DNA of 64,000 bases from NCBI GenBank assembly GCA_017555965.1, contig JAFZFH010000116.1, positions 24,630 through 88,629 on the forward strand. Direction: 5' to 3'. Origin of the DNA: Bacteroidales bacterium (GTDB lineage: Bacteria; Bacteroidota; Bacteroidia; Bacteroidales; UBA932). Positions 45,060 to 53,279 of this stretch are shown piece after piece (position 1 is the stretch's first letter; the number at the start of each line of letters is the position of its first letter). Under the pieces are notes generated by a model, which was not told where the DNA came from, searched no databases, and saw only the letters and a list, made by a program, of their open reading frames with translations. A program made the translations under genes and the position numbers.

Positions 45060-48000
45060 ATGAAACAAACAATTAAGTGTCTTATTGCTGCTTTTGCAGC
45101 GATGCTTATGGCAGTAGCTGCCTCTGCGCAGGTAACTACATCTGCCCTTGGTGGACGCGTTGTTGATGCTGCTGGTCAGCCAGTGATCGGTGCGGCTATT
45201 GTCGCTACCCACACTTCTTCCGGCACAGTTTACGGCGTGGTTACTAATGAGGATGGACGTTATGCCATCAATGGTATGCGTGCCGGCGGTCCTTACTCTG
45301 TTGAGGTTTCATGCCTCGGCTTCCAGTCAGTACTCTTTACTGACCTGACTCTTCAGCTTGCTGAGACATTCTCTCTCGATGCAGAGCTCAAGGATGACTC
45401 TGAAATGCTCGGCGAGGCGATGGTAATCGCGGCAGCTGCATCAAAGTTCTCTGCCCAGAAGATGGGTTCCGCTACTAACATTTCCGGTAACCAGATCACT
45501 GCTCTGCCTACTATCAGCAGAAGCATTACTGATGTTACAAGACTTTCTCCATACGGAGGTAACGGAATGAGCTTCGCTGGTCAGGACGGTCGTACAGCTA
45601 ACTTCACTGTCGACGGTGCAAACTTCAACAACAACTTCGGTCTCAGCGACGGTCTCCCAGGAGGCGGAAGTCCTATCTCTATCGATGCAATCGAGGAGAT
45701 GCAGGTGGTTATCTCTCCTTATGATGTTCGTCAGACTAACTTCATCGGTGGTGGTGTGAACGCGATCACCAAGTCTGGTACAAACACATTCAAGGGATCT
45801 GCTTACATATATCACCGTAACGAGAACCTCCGTGGTGATACTGTTGAGGGTGAGATGATTTCAGGTGCACGTCAGAAGGATAGAAACACAACTTACGGTT
45901 TCACCCTCGGTGGTCCTATCATCAAGAACAAGCTCTTCTTCTTCGTGAACGCAGAGTACGCACAGATCCCTACAGTGGTTAACCGCTGGAGAGCATCTGT
46001 TGACGGTGTCATGGATGCTGACAACTATGTGTCACGTACTACTCTCGCTGACCTTGAGAAGGTTTCAAACTTCGTTAAGGAGAAGTATGGTTACGATACA
46101 GGTTCATGGACAGACTATCCTGCGAACGAGAGCAACATGAAGGTTCTTGCACGTGTTGACTGGAACATCAACGACAACCACAAGCTCGCAGTGCGTTACA
46201 ACTACACCCTCAACAGAGGATGGAACAGCACTAACGGTTCTTCAATGGACGGTGGTTCACGTTCTGGCTTCAGCCGTTTCTCTGAGTACGGTATGGCTTA
46301 CGCTAACTCAATGTACTCTATGGACAACGTTGTGAGCACAGTTTCACTCGACCTCAACAGCCGTCTTTCAGACAACCTCTCAAACCAGTTCCTTGCAACT
46401 TACTCAAAGCTTGACGACATCCGTGGAACAAACTCAGAGGATATGCCGTTCATCGACATCCGTAAGGATGACGGCAGCGCAGTTCTCCCATACATCGCTC
46501 TCGGATACGAGCTCTTCACATGGAACAACGGTGTACACAATACTCACATCAGCGTTAAGGATGACCTTACATATTATGCAGGTGCACACAAGTTCACTGC
46601 AGGTCTCAACTATGAGTACCAGATGGCTGACAACGCTTATATGAGAAACGGTACAGGTTACTATCGTTACAAGAGCCTTGAGGACTTCATGAACGGTGCT
46701 GCTCCTGAGGTAGTATGTCTTACTTACGGTTACGACGGAGAGGCTGTTCCTGCAGCTCGCGTACGTTTCCACAAGGCAGGTCTCTATGCTCAGGACGAGT
46801 GGGATGCTACTGAGAACTTCAAGCTCACTTACGGTCTCCGTCTTGACGGTCTCTTCTTCGACAATCAGGACCTTATGACCAACAAGGCTATCTATGATCT
46901 TACATATGTTGTTGACGGCGTAGAGCGTCACATCGACACCGGTAAGTGGCCTTCAGCTGCAATCACAGCTTCTCCACGCGTAGGTTTCTCTTGGAATGTC
47001 CTTGGAAACAACAGCCTTAAGGTACGTGGAGGTACAGGTCTCTTCTCAGGTCGTCTTCCACTCGTGTTCTTCACCAACATGCCTACAAACTCAGGTATGG
47101 TTCAGTACCAGGCTAAGCTCGGTGAGACTCAGACAATCATCCCTGGCTACACTGGTCCTTCAATCGAGAAGGGTGGCAAGAACTACTATGACATGAGCGC
47201 ATTCGCTGGCGGTATCCTCAAGAGAGAGGAGCTCCTCGCTAAGCTCAATTCACTCGGATTCCCTAACACAATCTCTCCAGAGGACGGTACAGTTCCTTCA
47301 GAGATCTCTGCTGTGGATCCTAAGTTCAAGATGCCTCAGGTATGGAAGACTTCACTCGCTATCGACTACAACTTCCCTACATCATTCCCATTCTCTATCA
47401 GCGCTGAGGGTATCTTCAACAAGACTGTAAACGGCGTTGTGATCAGAGACTGGAGCGTAAACCCAGTACACGGATTCGCAAGATTCAACGGTGTTGACAA
47501 CCGTCCTATCTTCCAGAACTACAAGCAGTCTTACGAGGCTAACGGTAAGGTTGTAAACCTTCCTAACGCTTACGTTCTCGAGAACACTAACAAGGGTTAC
47601 GGTTACTCAGGTACATTCACAGTTAACATGCGTCCTGTAGAGGGCCTCTCACTCATGGCTGCATATACTCACACTGTGAACAAGGAGCTTACAGGTATGC
47701 CTGGTTCAAACGCTTCTTCAGTACTCAACTATATCGGTACTATCTACGGACCTAACGATCCGGGTCTCCACAACTCACAGTATGTGACTCCAGACCGTTT
47801 CGTTGCTTCCCTTACTCACAGCGACAAGAGCGGCAACCACTTCAGCTTCATCTATGAGTCTTGGAGAGGCGGTTATAACTACACTTACATGACTTCAAAC
47901 GACATGAACGGTGACAGCTATAACTACGACCTTATCTTCATCCCTACAGACCAGCAGGTTGCTGACAGAGAGTTCCGTTTCGTATCAGCTGACGACGAGC

Positions 48001-48401
48001 AGCGTTTCATGGACTTCGTTCATGCTGACAAGTATCTCAGCAAGAACCAGGGCAAGTATGCTGAGGCTTACAGCGTTTACTCTCCATGGGTACACCGTCT
48101 TGACTTCAGCTACAAGCACGACTTCAAGGTTCAGACAGGCAAGTCTGTGAACAAGCTCCAGCTCAGCCTCGACATCAAGAACGTCCTCAACATGTTCAAC
48201 TCAAGCTGGGGTGTGTCTAAGTACATGAACCCTGCTCTTGCAGAGGGACGTATCCTCAAGTATGAGGGTGTTGATGCTGACGGTTACGCTACATTCTCTA
48301 CTCCATCAGCTGTATCAGGTGATGTTGAGATGTGGCAGAGAAACCGTGCACTCGGTCAGTGCTGGTATGCTTCAGTAGGTATCAAGTACATGTTTAACTA
48401 A
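45060..48401 (+). CDS. TonB-dependent receptor, Oar-like
   Basis: The 1,113-residue outer-membrane protein has a signal peptide (to about AASAQ). An N-terminal carboxypeptidase-regulatory-like domain (GGRVVDAAGQPVIGAAIVAT) comes next, then a plug (NFTVDGANFNNNFG, SPISIDAIEEMQVV) and a large barrel ending near YASVGIKYMFN with a C-terminal aromatic/Asn end. The arrangement matches Oar-type receptors, which import or export large molecules. No SusD partner follows; the next gene encodes a BACON/OB-fold lipoprotein instead. Codon bias is strong, as in pgk, suggesting high expression. Confidence 0.93.
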   Translation: MKQTIKCLIAAFAAMLMAVAASAQVTTSALGGRVVDAAGQPVIGAAIVATHTSSGTVYGVVTNEDGRYAINGMRAGGPYSVEVSCLGFQSVLFTDLTLQLAETFSLDAELKDDSEMLGEAMVIAAAASKFSAQKMGSATNISGNQITALPTISRSITDVTRLSPYGGNGMSFAGQDGRTANFTVDGANFNNNFGLSDGLPGGGSPISIDAIEEMQVVISPYDVRQTNFIGGGVNAITKSGTNTFKGSAYIYHRNENLRGDTVEGEMISGARQKDRNTTYGFTLGGPIIKNKLFFFVNAEYAQIPTVVNRWRASVDGVMDADNYVSRTTLADLEKVSNFVKEKYGYDTGSWTDYPANESNMKVLARVDWNINDNHKLAVRYNYTLNRGWNSTNGSSMDGGSRSGFSRFSEYGMAYANSMYSMDNVVSTVSLDLNSRLSDNLSNQFLATYSKLDDIRGTNSEDMPFIDIRKDDGSAVLPYIALGYELFTWNNGVHNTHISVKDDLTYYAGAHKFTAGLNYEYQMADNAYMRNGTGYYRYKSLEDFMNGAAPEVVCLTYGYDGEAVPAARVRFHKAGLYAQDEWDATENFKLTYGLRLDGLFFDNQDLMTNKAIYDLTYVVDGVERHIDTGKWPSAAITASPRVGFSWNVLGNNSLKVRGGTGLFSGRLPLVFFTNMPTNSGMVQYQAKLGETQTIIPGYTGPSIEKGGKNYYDMSAFAGGILKREELLAKLNSLGFPNTISPEDGTVPSEISAVDPKFKMPQVWKTSLAIDYNFPTSFPFSISAEGIFNKTVNGVVIRDWSVNPVHGFARFNGVDNRPIFQNYKQSYEANGKVVNLPNAYVLENTNKGYGYSGTFTVNMRPVEGLSLMAAYTHTVNKELTGMPGSNASSVLNYIGTIYGPNDPGLHNSQYVTPDRFVASLTHSDKSGNHFSFIYESWRGGYNYTYMTSNDMNGDSYNYDLIFIPTDQQVADREFRFVSADDEQRFMDFVHADKYLSKNQGKYAEAYSVYSPWVHRLDFSYKHDFKVQTGKSVNKLQLSLDIKNVLNMFNSSWGVSKYMNPALAEGRILKYEGVDADGYATFSTPSAVSGDVEMWQRNRALGQCWYASVGIKYMFN

Positions 48402-48418
48402 TTAATTGCAGGAATATC

Positions 48419-50434
48419 ATGAAACTTAGAAATATTTTCACAATTCTCGCAGCTGCTCTTGCATTCGCATTCGTGGGATGTCAGGAGGAGGAGAGATTCC
48501 TTAGCGAGGTTAAGGTATCCTCATCATATGTTGCACTTCCTGCAGAGGGTGGCTCACAGACCATCGATGTAAAGGCTGTAGGTGCATGGGAGTTCACAGG
48601 AGTTCCTGAGTGGCTTACAGTATCTCCGGTATCAGGTACAGGTGATGCTACAGTGACTTTCACAGCAGGTAAGGCAACCTCTACAAACGAGGTAGCTCTT
48701 TCACTCAACTGTGAGGGTGCTGTTCAGACCATCAACGTTCTCCAGATGACTGAGAAGGTTGAGGTTCCTATCTCTACTTGTAAGTTCGTAAACGAGCAGG
48801 GTGTTGACGGAACTGTCTATCGTGTCAAGGGTACTGTTACTTCAATTGCAAACACTCAGTATGGTAACTGGTATCTTGAGGATGAGACAGGTACTGTATA
48901 TGTATATGGTACTCTTTACGATGGTGCTGAGAAGCAGTTCACAAAGCACGGAATCGAAGTTGGTGACATCGTTACATGCGAGGGTCCTAGAAAGGACTAT
49001 AGCGGTACAATCGAGCTCGTTAATGTAACAGTAATCGCTATCGAGAAGTCCCTCATCAAGGTTGATGAGGTATCTCCGGAGGATGCAACTCTCCCTATCG
49101 AGGGTGGTGACTTCACTGTAACTCTTACTGCTAAGGGTGAGGGTGTGACAGTAGTCGTTCCTGAGGAGGCTCAGTCATGGCTTTCAGTAACTGGTGTGTC
49201 AGCTTCTGCTTCAACTACAGTTGTTACCTTCACTGCTGCTGCAAATGCAGGTGGTGACCGTACAGTAGACCTTACTTTCAAGACTACAAGCAACGGCGTT
49301 GAGTATACTGCTGCAACATCACTCAAGCAGATTGGTTCTATCGTAGAGTGCTCTGTTGCTGACTTCCTTGCTCAGCCAGCAGGAACAGCTCTCTTCAAGC
49401 TCACCGGTAAGGTTGCAAACCTCGCGACTGGCGATTATGGTAACTTCGACCTCGTTGACGGAACAGGTTCTGTATATGTATACGGTCTCACTGCAACAAA
49501 GGTAGAGAAGAACGACAAGTCATTCCCAAGCCTCGGTATCAAGGAAGGTGACGTTGTTACCCTCATCGGTACAAGAGCTGAGTACAACGGAAAGGCTCAG
49601 GTAGGTGGTCCTGCATATTATGTAAGCCACATCGGTCACAAGACTGCTACTGTAGCTGAGTTCATCGCTGCTGCAGAGGATGATACAAGATACATGCTTA
49701 CAGGTATCGTATCCAACATCGCAATGGATAAGGAAGATCCTACAAAGCAGAGTGCTTACGGTAACTTCGATCTTACTGACGAGACTGGTAAGGTATATGT
49801 ATATGGCCTTACAGTAGGTCCTGTTGCAAAGAACGACAAGTCTTTCACAAAGATCGGTCTTAAGGAAGGTGACAAGGTTACTATCGTAGGTACAAGAACT
49901 TCATACAACGGTACTGTACAGGTAGGCGGTCCTGCTTACTACATCTCACACGAGACTCCGTCAGAGGGTGGTGATGACACCGAAGAAGGTGGTGATGACA
50001 ATACAGGAAGCGAAGAGGCTTCTGCGTATGCAAGCAACGTGACTTTCACAACAGTTGACGCTGCTTATACAGATGGTCTTGCTACAGTAAACGGTGTTGC
50101 TGATGTTGCTACATTGAAGTTTGGAACCAGCAAGAAGTATGGTGAGGCTAAGATCACTCTTCCAAAGGGTACAAAGAAGCTTTCTTACTATGCAGTTGCA
50201 TGGAAGGGAACTCCTAGCAAGCTTCAGTTCTCTGTAGGTGAGACTGTTCTTGGAACACAGGAAGTTGCTGCAAACGATGGTGCAACAGGAAACGCTCCTT
50301 ATACTATCACAGTAGCTGACTCGGATCACTACACTCTTACTCTCTCTGCAGCTCTTGATGCAGAAACAGAGGTAACTGTGAAGACAATTGAGACTGGTTT
50401 CCGTGCAATCATGTTCAATGTCGTAGCTGAATAA
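48419..50434 (+). CDS. BACON and OB-fold (DUF5689-like) surface lipoprotein
   Basis: The 671-residue lipoprotein has the lipobox FVGC (Cys21). BACON-type domains (EGGSQTIDVKAVGAWEFTGV and a second near 210-300) alternate with three OB-fold-like modules, each with a YGNWYLEDETGTVYVYG- or YGNFDLVDGTGSVYVYGL-type strand. The last two modules are near-duplicates (KNDKSFPSLGIKEGDVVTLI and KNDKSFTKIGLKEGDKVTIV), evidence of internal duplication. An acidic linker (GGDDTEEGGDDNTG) precedes a C-terminal sandwich. It is probably surface-exposed; OB-folds hint at nucleic-acid or glycan binding. It lies 17 nt downstream of the receptor gene. Confidence 0.82.
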   Translation: MKLRNIFTILAAALAFAFVGCQEEERFLSEVKVSSSYVALPAEGGSQTIDVKAVGAWEFTGVPEWLTVSPVSGTGDATVTFTAGKATSTNEVALSLNCEGAVQTINVLQMTEKVEVPISTCKFVNEQGVDGTVYRVKGTVTSIANTQYGNWYLEDETGTVYVYGTLYDGAEKQFTKHGIEVGDIVTCEGPRKDYSGTIELVNVTVIAIEKSLIKVDEVSPEDATLPIEGGDFTVTLTAKGEGVTVVVPEEAQSWLSVTGVSASASTTVVTFTAAANAGGDRTVDLTFKTTSNGVEYTAATSLKQIGSIVECSVADFLAQPAGTALFKLTGKVANLATGDYGNFDLVDGTGSVYVYGLTATKVEKNDKSFPSLGIKEGDVVTLIGTRAEYNGKAQVGGPAYYVSHIGHKTATVAEFIAAAEDDTRYMLTGIVSNIAMDKEDPTKQSAYGNFDLTDETGKVYVYGLTVGPVAKNDKSFTKIGLKEGDKVTIVGTRTSYNGTVQVGGPAYYISHETPSEGGDDTEEGGDDNTGSEEASAYASNVTFTTVDAAYTDGLATVNGVADVATLKFGTSKKYGEAKITLPKGTKKLSYYAVAWKGTPSKLQFSVGETVLGTQEVAANDGATGNAPYTITVADSDHYTLTLSAALDAETEVTVKTIETGFRAIMFNVVAE

Positions 50435-50453
50435 TCTGACTTAATATTATGAT

Positions 50454-50496
50454 ACTTTCCGGCGGACGCATGCAGATGCGCCCGCCGGATTTTTTT
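50454..50496 (+). terminator. Terminator with hairpin, copy 1
   Basis: TCCGGCGG-aCGCATgcagATGCGc-CCGCCGGA followed by seven T residues. Bases 50454-50495 are identical to 51465-51506. It ends the receptor/lipoprotein unit. Confidence 0.85.
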
Positions 50497-50641
50497 GTGG
50501 AATGATAATAAAAAGAAAAATGTGACGAAATGTCTGTATATGGTGACGGATTACGGAAATCATAAAAAAGATTTTTCTGTTTCTTATCCTGTTTCAGGCA
50601 CCTCTATATCGAACTTTGCAGCATGTTAAATATTAATATGT

Positions 50642-51448
50642 ATGGCAAAGATCAAAGTCAAAGAGTCTGAGGTCACAATCCTCAGCATCAACGAAAATGA
50701 TTACATTTCGTTGACGGACATCGCCAAGCATAAAAGCGATGACCCATTTCTTGTTATCAATCATTGGATGCGAAATCGTAATACGATCGAGTATCTAGGT
50801 CTGTGGGAAACTATTTTCAATCCGGATTTTAAACCTACCGAATTCGGTAGGTTTAAAATGGAAGCAGGTCTGAATGCATTTACATTGTCACCACAAAAGT
50901 GGACAAATGCAACCGGGGCCATAGGTATAGTAACCCGTGCGGGGCGTTATGGTGGCACTTATGCTCATAAAGATATAGCCTTCAAGTTTGCAAGCTGGAT
51001 ATCAGTAGAGTTTGAACTCTATATGGTAAAGGAGTTCCAACGATTGAAAGAATATGAACAGTCGAAGCTGGGTTGGAGCGCAAAGCGTGAGTTGGCTAGG
51101 ATCAATTACCATATCCATACAAGCGCAGTAAGCAGAAATCTTATTCCTGAAAAGGTGACTGCAAATCAGTTGAGATATGTGTATGCATCTGAAGCAGATT
51201 TGCTGAATGTCGCATTGTTTGGAATGACTGCAAAGGAATGGCGAGAATCCCATCCTGAAGCTGAAGGAAACATACGTGACTATGCGACAATCAATGAACT
51301 GATATGTCTCTCGAATATGGAAAGCATGAACTCGGTACTGATAGAAAGCGGAATGGATCAGTCCGACAGGCTTATCAGACTGAATGAAACTGCAATCCGT
51401 CAGATGGAGATTCTGACAAGCAACGTAAACAGAAACCTGATGAAGTAA
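50642..51448 (+). CDS. KilA-N domain protein
   Basis: The 268-residue protein has a KilA-N DNA-binding domain (YISLTDIAKHKSDDPFLVIN to about residue 125, including GRYGGTYAHKDIAFKFASWI). Its C-terminal part is helical and is shared with other Bacteroidales KilA-N proteins (ATINELICLSNMESMNSVLI). KilA-N proteins are common in phages and mobile DNA; the function here is unknown. It stands alone between two identical terminators. The coding sequence around residues 62-73 contains a perfect 32-bp palindrome. Confidence 0.88.
   Translation: MAKIKVKESEVTILSINENDYISLTDIAKHKSDDPFLVINHWMRNRNTIEYLGLWETIFNPDFKPTEFGRFKMEAGLNAFTLSPQKWTNATGAIGIVTRAGRYGGTYAHKDIAFKFASWISVEFELYMVKEFQRLKEYEQSKLGWSAKRELARINYHIHTSAVSRNLIPEKVTANQLRYVYASEADLLNVALFGMTAKEWRESHPEAEGNIRDYATINELICLSNMESMNSVLIESGMDQSDRLIRLNETAIRQMEILTSNVNRNLMK
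50827..50858. repeat. Perfect 32-bp palindrome within the KilA-N gene
   Basis: TTTTAAACCTACCGAA is followed by its exact reverse complement TTCGGTAGGTTTAAAA with no spacer. Both strands therefore encode FKPTEFGRFK. The segment could be an operator or a recombination site, or a remnant of an inserted palindrome. Confidence 0.8.
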
Positions 51449-51464
51449 TATATAGGAAAGTGAA

Positions 51465-51506
51465 ACTTTCCGGCGGACGCATGCAGATGCGCCCGCCGGA
51501 TTTTTT
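51465..51506 (+). terminator. Terminator with hairpin, copy 2
   Basis: Exact 42-nt duplicate of the terminator at 50454, located 17 nt after the KilA-N stop codon. The two copies are 1,011 bp apart in direct orientation and bracket the KilA-N gene. Confidence 0.85.
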
Positions 51507-51588
51507 ATGTCTGGTGGCGGATGTTTCAGGGTTTTTCCATAAATTTGCCTTTTAGCAAAAAAAGATAGAAAAACTGATAATTGGTATT

Positions 51589-53253
51589 ATGAAATTGATG
51601 AAATGGATTACATCGGCCATACTTGCCGTTGCAGCCGTATCCATGGCTATTTCTTGTGACGAACCTGCTCCGGATCCTGTAAAGAAGGACCCGCAGATGA
51701 AGGTCACTCCAGCAGAACCTTATGCGATTCCTGCAGCAGGTGGCGAAATAACTCTCTCGCTTATGTCCAATGTTGATTGGACAGTAAGCGGTGCGTATGA
51801 CTGGCTTACAGTCGATCCTGCTTCCGGAGCAGCATCCAACTACAAGCAGGAAGTCAAGGTGACCGTCCAGAAGAACAATGCCGGAGCCAGAGAGGCGGTC
51901 CTTACGTTTGCTGCTGATGGGCTGACACAGGATGTGAAGATCAGTCAGAGCCATGCATTCGATTCTTCAGCACCTGCAAATGCTCTCTTCTATGAGGCAT
52001 TGGAGAAAAGCGCAGGCAGCTTCACTGTTCAGGATGTCAAGGTACCGGAGCAGTTGGGCTTTGTATGGGAACATTCGTCAGATTACAAGTGTATGAAGGC
52101 GACAGCCTATGAGAACAGCACAGCCAAAAATCATGAGTCGGAGAGCTGGCTTATATCTCCTGATATCGACCTGACTGCTGTTGCTGATGCATATCTTACA
52201 TTCGAGCATGCCGGCGGATATTTCGGAACCGCATCCGAAGAAGCTACCGTATGGATTTCGAAGGCAGGTGGCGAGTGGGAACCTCTCATCATTGAAAAGG
52301 GTGATTATCCTACAAGCTGGACCTTTGTCGAGGCCGGAAACTGGAGTCTCAAGGACTATGTGGGCAATAAGGTCAAGCTTGGTTTCAGATACAGCAGTAC
52401 AACGAAGAAGGCGGGTACATGGGAAATCCGCAATGTAGCGGTTCTTTCGGGTTCATACGAGGAAGTCATAGTTCCTGAAATCGATCCTACCAAGACACAG
52501 TGGATGGAGCTTCCAGCTACAGACAACGATGCTTACGGATATTATTCGCATAGCTTCCCGATGAAGGATAAGGTATATAGAAACTACTCTTTTGCGTGGA
52601 GTCAGAACGACCTTGTGTCTGTTTGGGTCGCTTATCCTCTCAACAAGACATATACTGATAAGGTGGTAGACAGGACCGATGCATTCAAATATGACCCGCT
52701 GCTCGGAAAGGACAAGTCTTCAAATCCGGGTTCAGGATATGCGGGTGATTATGCAAGAGGCCACCAGCTTCCTTCTGCTGACCGTCTTTGCTGCAGGGAG
52801 GCGAATGAGCAGACATTCTACGGAACCAATATCGCCCCTCAGCTGAATGAGCATAATGAAGGCATATGGGCGAATCTGGAAGACAAGATAAGGTCTGTTG
52901 CCAATGCGTCTGATACAACATACGTGGTGACCGGATGTACTGTCGCGGATGCAACCGAATTCAGCACCGACACAGACGGAAAGAAGATCACCATCCCGAC
53001 TGCATTCTTCAAGGCAGTGCTTGTATATAAGAAGGGAGCAGAACAGGAGTGGACCTCTGCAGGTTTCTTTACAGAACACAAGAATTATGCTCCGAACAAT
53101 TCGGACCTCAAGGCTGTTTCGATGACAATCGACGAGCTGGAGGAAATGACCGGTCTTGACTTCTTTGTGAACCTCGCAGGCAAGATCGGCGCAGACGAGG
53201 CGGCTGCCGTAGAGAAGCAGAATCCGGCTGAATCCTCTGTCTGGGGACTTTAA
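51589..53253 (+). CDS. DNA/RNA non-specific endonuclease lipoprotein with BACON domain
   Basis: The 554-residue lipoprotein has the lipobox AISC (Cys21). It carries a BACON domain (about 45-120), a jelly-roll adhesion-like module (about 125-285, AYLTFEHAGGYFG), and a C-terminal NUC domain with GDYARGHQLPSADR and the conserved N-x8-N-x3-W region NIAPQLNEHNEGIWANLE. The DRGH motif is ARGH, which seems normal for this branch. NUC enzymes cut DNA and RNA outside the cell with a metal ion. The protein may supply nucleotides or degrade extracellular DNA. Confidence 0.9.
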   Translation: MKLMKWITSAILAVAAVSMAISCDEPAPDPVKKDPQMKVTPAEPYAIPAAGGEITLSLMSNVDWTVSGAYDWLTVDPASGAASNYKQEVKVTVQKNNAGAREAVLTFAADGLTQDVKISQSHAFDSSAPANALFYEALEKSAGSFTVQDVKVPEQLGFVWEHSSDYKCMKATAYENSTAKNHESESWLISPDIDLTAVADAYLTFEHAGGYFGTASEEATVWISKAGGEWEPLIIEKGDYPTSWTFVEAGNWSLKDYVGNKVKLGFRYSSTTKKAGTWEIRNVAVLSGSYEEVIVPEIDPTKTQWMELPATDNDAYGYYSHSFPMKDKVYRNYSFAWSQNDLVSVWVAYPLNKTYTDKVVDRTDAFKYDPLLGKDKSSNPGSGYAGDYARGHQLPSADRLCCREANEQTFYGTNIAPQLNEHNEGIWANLEDKIRSVANASDTTYVVTGCTVADATEFSTDTDGKKITIPTAFFKAVLVYKKGAEQEWTSAGFFTEHKNYAPNNSDLKAVSMTIDELEEMTGLDFFVNLAGKIGADEAAAVEKQNPAESSVWGL

Positions 53254-53279
53254 GCTAATGAAAAATCAACTTATTATAT

